Translations under genes and position numbers: made by a program
The notes under the pieces: model-generated
Database searches by the model: none
The model's input: only the letters and a program-made list of their open reading frames with translations
Told to the model about the DNA's origin: nothing
Part shown: piece after piece, positions 8,304 to 17,050 of the stretch
How the letters are laid out: every line of letters starts with the position of its first letter
Position numbering within the stretch: the first letter of the stretch is position 1
DNA from: a bacterium
GTDB lineage: Bacteria; Armatimonadota; Chthonomonadetes; Chthonomonadales; Chthonomonadaceae
Assembly: GCA_021777995.1 (NCBI GenBank)
Contig: JAJYCW010000026.1
Location: 1-36,915 of the forward strand
Reading direction: 5' to 3'
Length of the DNA: 36,915 nt

Positions 8304-8990
8304 ATGAAGATCGCTGCATTGAGTGCCCGGTACTGGGTTCTGCTAACCTTACCGACAATAGCGCTCATCGGTTTTACTGCGGGATGCGGCGGGGGATCTG
8401 GAAGCTCCAGCAGCTCAGGTTTACCCCTAACAAAAGCTACATTGGCACAGGTTAGTTCTGGGCAGGCGATAGTCACCAGCTTTGGTTGCACGGACTGCCA
8501 CAACCGTGGAGTTGACAACACCACGGATACCAACTGGATGGCGGGATACATTGGGGCCGCGGGCGGAACCGGAAGCGGTGCCTACAACATTGGCCCATTT
8601 CACACGTATGCGGCAAACCTTACTCCCGATACCACCACTGGCATCGGACGTTATTCGGATCAGCAGATCTATAATGCCTTGAAGTTTGGTCTTGATCCTG
8701 CCGCCACGCCGGATGTTGTGATTACTTCTACCACGCCGGGCCAGGGCAATTTCCCGGCAACGCCGCACTATCTCGCACCGCCGATGCCGTGGCCGTCCAT
8801 CAGGCACCTTTCTGACACTCAGTTGTGGCAGATTGTAGCCTACCTGAAGCACGGAATTAAGGCTGTCAACAACCCGGTTCCTGCAAGTGAAGGGCCGCCT
8901 GATTTCTGGGCTAGCAGCTATACGACAACTGCCGTTGGACCTGTAACCATAACGCCGTACCCTTCTGGAAACGAACTCTACCAGCCGTAA
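8304..8990 (+). CDS. Monohaem cytochrome c lipoprotein
   Basis: 228 residues. A signal peptide ends in a lipobox-like GFTAG-C with Cys28 as likely lipidated residue, followed by a Gly/Ser-rich tether (29-39). One haem c site, CTDCH, lies at 62-66, and Met161 in the APPMPWPSIRHLSD segment is the likely sixth ligand, with the family-typical helix LWQIVAYLKHG after it. It therefore looks like a class I c-type electron carrier anchored outside the inner membrane. Its partner is unknown: no oxidase, dehydrogenase or haem-lyase gene is nearby, and it sits alone between two prepilin loci. ATG start with GGAGGA about 7 bases upstream. A perfect hairpin follows the stop. Confidence 0.85.
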   Translation: MKIAALSARYWVLLTLPTIALIGFTAGCGGGSGSSSSSGLPLTKATLAQVSSGQAIVTSFGCTDCHNRGVDNTTDTNWMAGYIGAAGGTGSGAYNIGPFHTYAANLTPDTTTGIGRYSDQQIYNALKFGLDPAATPDVVITSTTPGQGNFPATPHYLAPPMPWPSIRHLSDTQLWQIVAYLKHGIKAVNNPVPASEGPPDFWASSYTTTAVGPVTITPYPSGNELYQP

Positions 8991-9020
8991 GCAGGACTAC
9001 AATTCTGTAAACGCGACGCT

Positions 9021-9052
9021 TTCATCGGGTTGCTGGCAAGCAACCCGATGAA
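9021..9052 (+). terminator. Strong hairpin after the cytochrome c gene
   Basis: TTCATCGGGTTGCT (9021-9034) and AGCAACCCGATGAA (9039-9052) pair over 14 bp with a GGCA loop, 30 bases after the stop. It lacks a T-tract, like several other 3' hairpins in this window, but position and strength fit a transcription end. Confidence 0.6.
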
Positions 9053-9809
9053 CCTCCTCGTTAGAAAAATCGGCACCACTTACCGTATCGTACCGTTTCC
9101 CCAGAATCGGTACGTGGACGGCGTGGTGTTCCTATGGTCAGCAAGTTCCATCTTCAGGGAGTTCTTCGGTTTGTCAGCTTCCTTAGCCTAGGCGTGCACG
9201 GAATGCGTTCACAAATAAGCGGATTGTGGCCAAGGATTAACCAACTGTGAGTTTGTATCTAGTAAACCAGTAGTAGCCACGTTAGCTTGCACGCGCTGGT
9301 GAAATCTGGTAGATCCAATTAGCTGCAGCACTGAATCTAAAAAAGATTACCCCGCATTGTCCTGGAATATGGTTGTGATAGGTAAATGTATGATATAATT
9401 TGGGTGTTTGTGGTTGCAATGGATTGTTCTGATGCGTCTACGCAACAGACCGTGACGTGAAGCTGGGGTGAAAGGCAAGTAGTCTTTATCTGGAGTGACT
9501 TGACGAAAACCCGGTGCACAAGTCGTGATACATGAACACTATATGTCGTGCTTACGATGGCATGGCCCTCAACAGGGAGTGGGGTACTACCTTGAGTCGC
9601 TGGCAGAGTTTAGATTACTCGATCGGCTCCAGTTCAAGCCACTAGCCTTTCGTCCTACAGCGAGAGCTCAATCCTATCGTTTCAAGGGTTTTCCTTGTCC
9701 TTGGGACGACTAAGGTGTTGGGCACGATTACAGTGAGCATGATCGGGCTACGGTCTGCTGTAGTGTGCTGTGCAGGTTGTCAGTTTAAGGAGGAAAGACG
9801 GGTGACAAT
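9053..9809. other. Long non-coding stretch before the first small-protein/prepilin pair
   Basis: No supported gene. A 62-codon open frame at 9525-9713 has no Shine-Dalgarno site and no recognisable protein character. The stretch holds a 7 bp stem-loop (CGTACCG 9089-9095 with CGGTACG 9108-9114) and the conserved promoter block at 9381-9415. From that promoter to the next gene is about 400 bases, so the transcript would have an unusually long leader. Confidence 0.5.
9381..9415 (+). promoter_or_regulatory. Conserved extended -10 promoter block, copy A
   Basis: This 35-base block matches 11561-11595 at 32 positions, including an exact 17-base core TGATATAATTTGGGTGT. The core contains TG-A-TATAAT, an extended -10 element (9391-9399). 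No good -35 box is present, as expected for extended -10 promoters. The copy lies upstream of a small-membrane-protein/prepilin gene pair, as does copy B, so shared control of the two pairs is likely. Confidence 0.6.
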
Positions 9810-10004
9810 ATGAAGAAAGAGTTACCGATGCCTGTGGTGGTAGCAGTGGTAATTGTGTTGGTTCTGGGCGCCGGGTGGCTAATCTGGGCCCACACAGTGC
9901 CAGCTACGGTTATCGTTCCCAAAGGAAAAATGCCGCCTCCACCGAATTTCAATGGTTCTAGCGCTGGTACGGTAAATACTGCAGGAGCCGTTATCAAACG
10001 GTAG
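9810..10004 (+). CDS. Small single-span membrane protein paired with a prepilin (copy A)
   Basis: 64 residues: a short basic start (MKKELPMP), one membrane span (about 8-27, rich in Val) ending in GWLIW, and a Pro/Gly/Asn-rich outer tail with a MPPPPNF segment. It resembles the 54-residue protein at 12563-12727 in start (M.K.L), span and the Gly-Trp at its end. It lies 25 bases before a prepilin gene. The strong AAGGAGG site (9787-9793) is 16 bases from this ATG, but only 8 from a GTG at 9802 that opens a three-codon frame ending in an ATGA overlap with this start, so expression may be coupled. Function unknown. Confidence 0.65.
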   Translation: MKKELPMPVVVAVVIVLVLGAGWLIWAHTVPATVIVPKGKMPPPPNFNGSSAGTVNTAGAVIKR

Positions 10005-10029
10005 TTGTTACACATACGAAGGAAAAGAA

Positions 10030-10812
10030 ATGACGTCTAAAGTGAGAGAGAATAGGGCTTTTACACTTATCGAGCTTCTGGTTGTAATCGCAATCATTGC
10101 AATTTTGGCAGCAATCCTGTTTCCCGTTTTCGCACAGGCAAGGGAAATGGCTCGCCGAACAGTATGTCTCAGCAACATGCAACAGATCGGCTTGGGCTGC
10201 CTCATGTACGCTCAGGATTACGACGAAACGTTCGCGATCGAGCGCGAGCCTTACAATGATTACAATCCGGGTTACGGAGGCGGCCAGAATCCTGCCTACA
10301 GCGGTACCTGGCGATACTTCGTTCAGCCCTACATCAAAAACACGCAGCTGTTCCACTGCCCAGATGATACTCGCAACGTTGGTTGGTCCGAAGGTGCACT
10401 TGATGACACCATTTATCACTGCCAGGGGTCAAACTCGAATGACCATTTTCATTTGAGTTATGCGTACAATGGGTACGTCTTCTCGGGCCCCACGACGATG
10501 GCATCCATTGGAACGCCAGCCAACATCATCATGTTACTGGAGACCAGGATGGAATACCCAGACCTCGGTCTGTGGGTAATGCCCTGGGACCTCAGCGGTG
10601 TCTTTGGCCTGCAGGGTGCCGGCCCTTTCAGCAGCCATTCTGGTATCCTTAACTGGACATTTGCAGATGGTCATGTAAAGGCCTATAAACTAGCCGCTAC
10701 ATTGAGTGGGTATCCCAATGATATGTGGTCGGATGACCCCAACAATCCTTCTCAATCGGATGTTACACGTGTCTTGAATGGCATTAACACGATTGACACC
10801 GAGTACAAATAA
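10030..10812 (+). CDS. Prepilin-like protein, DUF1559 type (copy 2)
   Basis: 260 residues. A basic leader ([10 protein letters not shown]) precedes the prepilin cleavage and membrane helix [17 protein letters not shown], followed by [32 protein letters not shown] and, near the C-terminus, [13 protein letters not shown]. The middle part is a variable pilin-like globular domain rich in Tyr, Asp and Gly, with paired Cys (HCPDD and YHCQG). ATG start with AAGGA 6 bases upstream. It is the second gene of a pair with the small membrane protein ending at 10004. The body differs clearly from copies 1, 3 and 4, suggesting that the paralogues have different partners or surfaces. Confidence 0.87.
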   Translation: MTSKVRENRAFTLIELLVVIAIIAILAAILFPVFAQAREMARRTVCLSNMQQIGLGCLMYAQDYDETFAIEREPYNDYNPGYGGGQNPAYSGTWRYFVQPYIKNTQLFHCPDDTRNVGWSEGALDDTIYHCQGSNSNDHFHLSYAYNGYVFSGPTTMASIGTPANIIMLLETRMEYPDLGLWVMPWDLSGVFGLQGAGPFSSHSGILNWTFADGHVKAYKLAATLSGYPNDMWSDDPNNPSQSDVTRVLNGINTIDTEYK

Positions 10813-10847
10813 ATAAGCGCTCGGTTGCGTATCTGCTTGTAACTACA

Positions 10848-10885
10848 CGGCCTGTGGGACTGCCATTATGCAATCCTGCAGGCCG
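10848..10885 (+). terminator. Stem-loop after prepilin copy 2
   Basis: CGGCCTG (10848-10854) pairs with CAGGCCG (10879-10885); two G-T wobble pairs and GGA/TCC extend the stem to 12 pairs around a 14-base loop. It starts 35 bases after the stop codon. No T-run follows. Confidence 0.45.
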
Positions 10886-11746
10886 ATCTGGTTGTGTGGT
10901 GTTAGACACATATCCTACCATTGTTTGCATCTCGTATTTGTGCACGCCTTGGCACCTGTTGCAGTTGAGTTGGCCGGTGCCCTGTGACTGAAACCGGGCC
11001 CAGTGACCAAAAGAGGCTTATCGCCTTAAATCGCGTGTTCGTAGGTCTGGTTGTACATGATTGCAACTTACTGCTGTGCCGTAAACTCTACGCTACAGAA
11101 CACGCCTTCCAGACGCTTCAGGACTGCGTATCAAAAAGCAGAATGCAGTGCACGTGAGCCGCTTAATTCACCGTGAATCGGTGGCTTCGGGTTGCGCAAA
11201 CTCCTCTAGCCCACCTGTACCCATTCATTTTAACCAAAAGCATTTTGGTCTATTTTGGGTGTTAATTCATCACGATGCACCGCTAATACCATGAATGCGT
11301 CTCGTTCACTACCAGCACGTTCACTGTTTGAAGTCCACATGTAGTTGCAAAGTGAAGAAACTTTGGCAACCTTCGTTGTAGATGCAAATTATTGCAAGTA
11401 TCGACTTTTCTAGTAGTGTTTTGTTTATTATTATCACTGATTTACTGTGAAATCAAAAGTAAACGCCATAGATATCTAATATCTTTGCTTGTCGGGATTT
11501 AATATGGTCATTGTAGTTGAAATAAAGTGCTAAGAATTCTCAAATTATATGGTGAACTTCGGTAAATCTGTGATATAATTTGGGTGTGTGTGGTTACATT
11601 GCACTAAGTGTTGAAGGCACCCATAGAGTGCTGCAATACCATATTTGTTCCGTTACCCCCTGAATCAGGATTGTGCGCCGCAAGATTGAAAACTGCTGAG
11701 AGTATTGTCAACCGCGGTAAATTTCAGAGAAACAGGAGTGCATGTT
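10886..11746. other. Long non-coding stretch before the second prepilin/small-protein pair
   Basis: No supported gene over about 860 bases. It contains a dyad ATTCAC-C-GTGAAT (11166-11178), a small stem-loop ACCAAAA-GCA-TTTTGGT (11233-11249), a distinctly AT-rich part at about 11380-11560, and the conserved promoter block at 11561-11595. Such long gaps are unusual for this otherwise fairly compact window and occur on the upstream side of both small-protein/prepilin pairs. Confidence 0.5.
11561..11595 (+). promoter_or_regulatory. Conserved extended -10 promoter block, copy B
   Basis: Near-identical to 9381-9415 (3 differences in 35). TGATATAAT lies at 11571-11579, giving a transcript start near 11586, about 160 bases before the prepilin ATG at 11747. 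Sequence on either side is not conserved between the two copies, so the block itself appears selected or recently copied. Confidence 0.6.
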
Positions 11747-12544
11747 ATGCATAAGAAAGAGAGCGGGTTCACGCTTATTGAGCTGCTAGTCGTCATCGCT
11801 ATTATCGCAATTCTGGCTGCCATCCTATTCCCAGTGTTCGCTCAGGCTCGTGAAAAGGCTCGGGCGATTTCCTGCCTGTCCAATATGAACCAGGAGAACC
11901 TTGGCCTGATGATGTATGTACAGGACTACGATGAAACTTTCCCTGAGGAGCGCCTAAACCAGGATCCTTCGGGCCTGCACATCACCTGGCGAGCAACTAT
12001 TCTACCCTACACCAAAAACGATCAAATAATGATCTGTCCCTCAGCACCATGGGCGAGGAACGAATTTACATGGATGCAAGGCGGGGGTGGAGATGATGGC
12101 TGTCTGCAGGATGGCACCATGACGCGCGCAGACTGGAAGAAGGGTTACTATCACAGCTTTTCCAATTTTGCATACAATGGTGACGTGTTCAATATAAATG
12201 GTGCGCGCAACCTGGCATGGATACAGGCTCCGGCTCAGCTCATTGACATTGTTGAGACGCGAGACTTCTGGCCGGATCTGGGCACATGGACGTTCGGCTG
12301 GAACTACAACGCGAACGGTGGCAGCCTTCCATTCTGGCACAACGGTGGTGGTAACTGGGCATTTGCCGACGGACATACAAAATGGATGAAGGTACAAGCA
12401 ACCGTTACACCAACCTACATGTGGTACAACGACGTGCGTGATGATATCAACGATCGCGGTATCAATTATTGCGGTGCACCAGGCGCAACCGATCAGCAGT
12501 TTGCGAACTGCCTGGCAAACTCGTTGCCACCAGCATACCGCTGA
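11747..12544 (+). CDS. Prepilin-like protein, DUF1559 type (copy 3)
   Basis: 265 residues. Starts MHKKESG before the class III helix [17 protein letters not shown], then [34 protein letters not shown] and, near the end, [13 protein letters not shown]. The ATG at 11747 is preferred over in-frame starts from 11705 because AGGAG lies 8 bases upstream and the leader then has normal length. The globular part is rich in Trp, Gly and Asn. The pair order is reversed compared with copy 2: here the small membrane protein follows, 18 bases after the stop. Processing by a prepilin peptidase and membrane anchoring are known for the family; the assembled structure is not. Confidence 0.87.
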   Translation: MHKKESGFTLIELLVVIAIIAILAAILFPVFAQAREKARAISCLSNMNQENLGLMMYVQDYDETFPEERLNQDPSGLHITWRATILPYTKNDQIMICPSAPWARNEFTWMQGGGGDDGCLQDGTMTRADWKKGYYHSFSNFAYNGDVFNINGARNLAWIQAPAQLIDIVETRDFWPDLGTWTFGWNYNANGGSLPFWHNGGGNWAFADGHTKWMKVQATVTPTYMWYNDVRDDINDRGINYCGAPGATDQQFANCLANSLPPAYR

Positions 12545-12562
12545 TCATCAGGAGCGAAGTAA

Positions 12563-12727
12563 ATGAATAAACAGTTAAGCCCAGGAGTAGTTGGAGCAGT
12601 AATTGCGGTTGCGGTCCTGGTACTGGTAGTGGTTGGTTGGAAGATGCTAGGAGGCGGTAAGTCTGATGTGAGCCCGGCCGCCCAGATGCAGATGATGAAA
12701 AATATGAAAACCCCCAACGCACCTTAA
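12563..12727 (+). CDS. Small single-span membrane protein paired with a prepilin (copy B)
   Basis: 54 residues, short enough to be missed by many gene finders. It reads MNKQLSPGVV, then a Val/Ala-rich membrane span (about 9-25) ending in GW, a GGG turn, and a polar tail with five Met (QMQMMKNMK) and Pro at the end. AGGAG lies 8 bases before the ATG. It follows prepilin copy 3 after 18 bases, and a strong intrinsic terminator follows it, so the two genes form one transcript. It is related to the 64-residue protein at 9810-10004 in start, span and Gly-Trp border. Function unknown; an accessory role for the prepilin is inference from pairing. Confidence 0.7.
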   Translation: MNKQLSPGVVGAVIAVAVLVLVVVGWKMLGGGKSDVSPAAQMQMMKNMKTPNAP

Positions 12728-12749
12728 AGGGCATTGGTGAGTAGCAGCG

Positions 12750-12790
12750 TGCCTTGCAGGGTGTCTACCGGTTCCCTGCAAGGCATTTTT
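12750..12790 (+). terminator. Intrinsic terminator of the prepilin copy 3 operon
   Basis: TGCCTTGCAGGG (12750-12761) pairs perfectly with CCCTGCAAGGCA (12774-12785) over 12 bp around a 12-base loop, followed at once by TTTTT. This is a classical Rho-independent terminator, 22 bases after the small-protein stop. Confidence 0.88.
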
Positions 12791-13155
12791 GTGAGAGTTT
12801 ACAAGGACGGTGGAAGCGCATAGGTTAGGCACCTATGTTGGTGGATCCTTAGCCAACGTCATTGTAAGTCATACGGGCATCCTTAGAGACCTCGTTTGTA
12901 CAACGTAGCCAAAAACTGTCCGGATCTTTTAAGCTCATTAACCCAATGTTTGCCAACGACTTTGTTCGTGACATGCCGCAGAAGTTATCCGAATTTTAAA
13001 ACAGACCGATCGACCCTGCCATAGTCTGTGATACCTGTCGAACATTTAGGCACTGCAGATTTAATGAATGTAGAATTGTTTAATTAATATATGTGTTAGA
13101 ATGTTTTATTACCTTTAAGCGGCCGCCCGAATGGCAGGCCGGGAGAGGCATTCGT
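12791..13155. other. Non-coding stretch before the TPR/M50 gene pair
   Basis: About 365 bases with no supported gene. The only clear feature is the promoter-like sequence at 13076-13102 for the downstream TPR gene; the last 80 bases before it are AT-rich. Confidence 0.45.
13076..13102 (+). promoter_or_regulatory. Candidate promoter of the TPR/M50 pair
   Basis: TTGTTT (13076-13081) and an extended -10 TGT-TAGAAT (13094-13102) separated by 15 bases. Transcription would start near 13109, giving a leader of about 47 bases to the ATG at 13156. An in-frame start at 13093 would lie inside the promoter and is therefore unlikely. Confidence 0.4.
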
Positions 13156-14052
13156 ATGGAACAGACTACTGACCAATTGTTCGCAGACGTACGGGCAAAG
13201 CTTCAATCCCACGACGGGCAGGGCGCTATCAATCTACTGTGGCCATACCTCTCGGAAAACCACGACGATGCTACCGCTCGCTCGCTTTACGGGATGGCCT
13301 TGTTCACTGCAGGACATACCGACACGGGCATCTCGGAACTTCGCCAAGCTACCCTAATTCAGCCGGACGGAGCTCCGCTCCACTTTAACCTGGCCGTGGC
13401 GCTATATCAGTCTGGCGATAAACTCGATGCTCAATCCGAGTGTGAAGAGGCGTTACGGCTGGATCCGTCTCATGCCGGCGCACGTGCAATGCTAGACCGG
13501 CTCCAGATCGCGCCTAAGGCTGAGGAATCACCCGCTGTGCCCGCGCCAATACCACCCTCCCAGGTCGGCAGGCTAGCGCAGGGATCCAACGCGTACGTAC
13601 CCTCTCCAGCCGTGGCGGTGGCCAATGGCAGCGTATCCGGGGGTATGGCCTTTACACCGTCATCAGTTACTGCATCCTCGAGTATGGCGCGTGCAATGAA
13701 AGGATTAGCATGGGGTGCTGGTTATGGGCAGTACTGGACGCTGTGGAGCCTGGTATGGATGGGAGTTTATAACGGCTCCCACATCAAGGTAATCGATTAT
13801 ATTGCGATAGGGATCATCTATGGCGTTGCATGCGGGGTTGTTGGGTCTCTTGTAGGTCTCGTCGTTTTTCTAAAGCGCCTGCGCTATTCCGCGAGTGTGA
13901 TGGCCGGGCTCCTGGGAGGCTTGGTGCTCATGGCGTTCGAATTTGCACTGAACAAGGATGACCCCAAAATGCTTATAAACGTGATTTTTTGGGCTTTCAC
14001 CGGGCGGTTTATCGGCGGGCTAATCGGTCGTAAATCCTTAAGGACTGCCTGA
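13156..14052 (+). CDS. TPR protein with C-terminal multi-span membrane domain
   Basis: 298 residues from the ATG at 13156 (GAGAGG upstream). Residues about 5-120 hold tandem TPR-like helices (ATARSLYGMALFTAGHTDTG, LHFNLAVALYQSGDKLDAQ, CEEALRLDP), so the cytoplasmic part probably binds another protein. A Pro/Ala/Ser-rich linker (about 125-180) leads to a membrane domain with about four spans (IDYIAIGIIYGVACGVVGSL, SASVMAGLLGGLVLMAF, INVIFWAFTGRFIGGLIG) rich in Gly. The next gene, a TPR-containing site-2 protease, starts 1 base after this stop, so the two are co-translated and likely act together, perhaps as scaffold and protease. No named family recognised for the membrane domain. Confidence 0.7.
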   Translation: MEQTTDQLFADVRAKLQSHDGQGAINLLWPYLSENHDDATARSLYGMALFTAGHTDTGISELRQATLIQPDGAPLHFNLAVALYQSGDKLDAQSECEEALRLDPSHAGARAMLDRLQIAPKAEESPAVPAPIPPSQVGRLAQGSNAYVPSPAVAVANGSVSGGMAFTPSSVTASSSMARAMKGLAWGAGYGQYWTLWSLVWMGVYNGSHIKVIDYIAIGIIYGVACGVVGSLVGLVVFLKRLRYSASVMAGLLGGLVLMAFEFALNKDDPKMLINVIFWAFTGRFIGGLIGRKSLRTA

Positions 14053-14053
14053 C

Positions 14054-16306
14054 ATGGCTGCAGCGAGTACGAATTCTATCTTTCAACTATGTTCAAGCTG
14101 TGGGCGCTCAAACCTCCCTGGCGGGTTGCGGTGTGTGTACTGCGGCGGTATGTTTCCGCGAACTGTCGCAACTACCGTAGCGAGCAAACAGGGTGAGCCG
14201 ATAGGCTCTAGGGCTAAACGTGGGGGCTTCATTGGTTCATTGCTGCTGCTAGCTGCGAAAATAAAGGCTGTGCTGGTATTTGCAAAATTTGGAGCGATCC
14301 TGCTCACTCTCTCCACCATGCTGGTAGCCTATGCGTTTTACGCCCGCTTCTACGGATGGAAATTCGGCTTGGGTATTTTGCTCAGCATCTTTGTTCATGA
14401 AATGGGACACGTATTGGTAAATCGAGCAAAGGGTCTTAAATCCAGCGCACCGATCTTTCTACCCTTGATGGGGGCGGTTATTTTCCTTAAGGGCTTTCCA
14501 GATGATCCCGCCATTCAGTCCGAATCTGGGGCCGGGGGGCCGGTTGCGGGAAGCCTTGCCGCTCTCGTCTGCGTAATTGCGGGCTACCTGACACACAGCC
14601 CTTTTTGGTTTGCGCTTGCCAACGTGGGGTTTCTCATCAATCTGTTCAATCTGACTCCATTTCCTCCACTAGACGGTTCACATATTAGTACGGTTTTCTC
14701 ACCGGGGCAGTGGAATTTTGTTCTCCTCACATTGCTGTTGTTTGTCATTAAATTTCCGTCTCCAATGCTCTGGGGTGTGCTCATTATCGGTTTCGTCATG
14801 AGGTTGGGGATTGGAAATAATCGTCGATATTTGCTTGCTTCACCCCGCGTTCGAGCACGGATGATTGCGTTGTATTTAGTGCTGTGCATGTCGTTGTCGA
14901 TAGGATTTCAGGCCACGGCGTCAACGCGAGCTGCCATGTTTGCATCGTCTGGCTCCGTACCGGCCCAATCCCAGCAAACCGGTCGAATCTCACACCCGGC
15001 GCGCATTACAGAAACTTCTGGACAATCGCAACTGCGATCAGCTTTGCTTGCAATCGGTGTCATTGAAGCCGCCGCTTTGGCAGTATTGTGGTTTGCGGCA
15101 TCCGCGGTATTGGCCCGCGCCGTGCAACGCTCACTCTTTAGTCGCGTTATGTTGCTGCCCTTCACCATCCTATTCGCTAACCTTGTCTATCTGGCACTCT
15201 TGTTGGTTTCGCCAAGCCTGGCGTACTTCAAACTCCCTCTTTTGACCACTGAACTAATGATGAGCGCGACAGTTCTCGTTTACGGGTTTTGGAGCCTCTA
15301 CCAGCGCGGAACCATAAACGCGCCGGTTAGCTATTCTGAACTGGTAGGCCGAGCAGTATTGTGGGCCGGTGCGGTCTGTTTTGTCGTTGCATACGCTACA
15401 GACAATGCTACCTTTCTGGTGGTACCGTTGGTAGCATTTGTGGTGTGTTGCTCAATGTTGCGGTGGTTTCCATTTGTAATGGCGGCAGACTGGTATGCAC
15501 ATCGCGCCGATTATGAGCGCGCGGCACACTACGCCGAGATAGCGCTTCGGCTTGGACCACCGCCTGAAAACGAGCGGACCCTTATTACCCAGAGGGCAAT
15601 TTACTACGCATCAATCAACATGGCGGTGCGATGTTTGGCGGAGCTTGAAAAAGCAAGGCTACTTCCGGGGACTTCAAAACAGGAGGAAGTATGTTCCAGA
15701 TTGCAGATACAGTCCTATATCTACACAGAACAGTATGACCGGGCCATCGCTGGAATAGAGGAGCTACTGAAATCACAGTCACCTAGCCGGCTGTTGGCAG
15801 CCTATTTATTGCTTGCACATCTGGCTCGTTGTCGTGGATGGTACGATGACGCTGAAGTACGTCTGCGCATGCTGTTGCGCTCCAGAGGTGTGCAGCAAAC
15901 TCCCAACGTGCACGAAATACAAATGGACCTCGTGGCAGCCCTTATAGATGCTGGTCGCGCCGACCAGGCTCGTGAGCAGCTTGATCCGTTATTAAAGGCC
16001 CCAGTAGAGAAGTCAGTAAAGGAGAGCGTTGAGCTTCTACAGGCGGAGATTGAGGCTATGCTAGGTAATGATGATTTGGCCCTCATGATGGTGCAGAATA
16101 AGACCACAGATGCGTTACCGCTGGAGAGGCGCTTTCGATGCGCAAGGCTGCAGGAGCGGCTGGGGGATCCCAGTGGGCGGGTTATGCTGATTGAGTTGGC
16201 GAGGTTGTATCCCGATGATACCTGGGGTAAGCGAGCAAGCAGATTACTGATAGGTGGTACGGAGCCGTCGACTGCTGAGGCGCCGGCAATAGCATTTGAA
16301 TTCTAG
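14054..16306 (+). CDS. Zinc-ribbon / M50 site-2 metalloprotease / TPR protein
   Basis: 750 residues. The N-terminus has a zinc ribbon (Cys13-x2-Cys16, Cys27-x2-Cys30). A membrane protease domain follows: HEMGH at 115-119 (HExxH, zinc ligands and catalytic Glu) in a hydrophobic helix, and NLTPFPPLDG at 199-208, where Asp207 is the expected third ligand. M50 proteases cut substrates within or next to the membrane, often releasing regulators. After a Ser/Gln-rich loop (about 295-325) come further spans (about 330-470), then a TPR-like helical C-terminus (about 480-740; ADYERAAHYAEIALRLGPPP, YDRAIAGIEELLKSQ). The fusion of all three parts is unusual. The gene starts 1 base after the preceding TPR membrane protein. 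Substrate unknown. Confidence 0.85.
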   Translation: MAAASTNSIFQLCSSCGRSNLPGGLRCVYCGGMFPRTVATTVASKQGEPIGSRAKRGGFIGSLLLLAAKIKAVLVFAKFGAILLTLSTMLVAYAFYARFYGWKFGLGILLSIFVHEMGHVLVNRAKGLKSSAPIFLPLMGAVIFLKGFPDDPAIQSESGAGGPVAGSLAALVCVIAGYLTHSPFWFALANVGFLINLFNLTPFPPLDGSHISTVFSPGQWNFVLLTLLLFVIKFPSPMLWGVLIIGFVMRLGIGNNRRYLLASPRVRARMIALYLVLCMSLSIGFQATASTRAAMFASSGSVPAQSQQTGRISHPARITETSGQSQLRSALLAIGVIEAAALAVLWFAASAVLARAVQRSLFSRVMLLPFTILFANLVYLALLLVSPSLAYFKLPLLTTELMMSATVLVYGFWSLYQRGTINAPVSYSELVGRAVLWAGAVCFVVAYATDNATFLVVPLVAFVVCCSMLRWFPFVMAADWYAHRADYERAAHYAEIALRLGPPPENERTLITQRAIYYASINMAVRCLAELEKARLLPGTSKQEEVCSRLQIQSYIYTEQYDRAIAGIEELLKSQSPSRLLAAYLLLAHLARCRGWYDDAEVRLRMLLRSRGVQQTPNVHEIQMDLVAALIDAGRADQAREQLDPLLKAPVEKSVKESVELLQAEIEAMLGNDDLALMMVQNKTTDALPLERRFRCARLQERLGDPSGRVMLIELARLYPDDTWGKRASRLLIGGTEPSTAEAPAIAFEF

Positions 16307-17050
16307 CGGTGGCTAGAGATCCAGTTGTGAAACACCTCGGGTAAAGCGGCTGACACTCTCGCATAGGGGTTTTTAACCAGGGCGCAGTTGATGGCCTCTG
16401 CAGTCCTCGTAGTGCTGGTGCAGTTGTCTACTGTACCGGTTGCACGAACACGAACTGTTCGCGTGATCCTCTAATGGGTACAGAGTCAACAACAAGTCTG
16501 CCCGCCGGCCGAGCTGTTAAGTCATTCTACGGTAGCAGCATGCTGGCGCTCTGTGCCGTACCACTATGGGTTACGAAGTGTGTGCTCTTGGCGTGCAACT
16601 GGCAATTTGATCTGTTGGTTACGAGTAATCTATCCCATCACTATGTTCTACCCAAGGCGGTTGTGGGTCAAGCATTGTTTAGTTTGCGGGCGATGGCTAT
16701 GTTGCTGGAAAGAATGCACGGTTAGTGTAATTTGGCATGTTGTATGGCGACCGCTGCCAGGAAATGGTATGCGGCGGTGTGCAATTCCATTGGCACACTT
16801 CTGTCCAATAGTAGGCAAAAATCGTGCCCTGCGGGATGGCGTTGACGGCAATGCGGTCGCGAGACCCTAGTTTTATTGGGTGTGTACGCGGCGTTGTCCC
16901 TTCAGCACTAAGATCGATGACGGCCCCAAAAAACACTGTTGACGGGTGCACATGTCGCCAAGATACTTTGCTTATCCGTAGTATAATGACTAGTAATTGA
17001 CTGCCTTTGTTGAACGGCATGCACTACAGCGGGAAAGGAATGCGGCAAAA
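16307..17050. other. Non-coding stretch before the ABC exporter gene
   Basis: About 740 bases without a convincing gene. An 83-codon frame at 16474-16725 starts with ATG but has no Shine-Dalgarno site and no protein character. A small hairpin CGAACA-CGAAC-TGTTCG lies at 16445-16461. A -10-like TATAAT at 16982-16987 (within TAGTATAAT) is a candidate promoter for the ABC gene; no matching -35 was found. Confidence 0.45.

Noticed and set aside
9525-9713. A 62-codon frame in the long gap before the small membrane protein
   Set aside because: No initiation site and protein-unlike composition; more likely part of a leader.
16474-16725. An 83-codon frame with some hydrophobic character
   Set aside because: No Shine-Dalgarno site, no recognisable topology and no neighbour in an operon arrangement.
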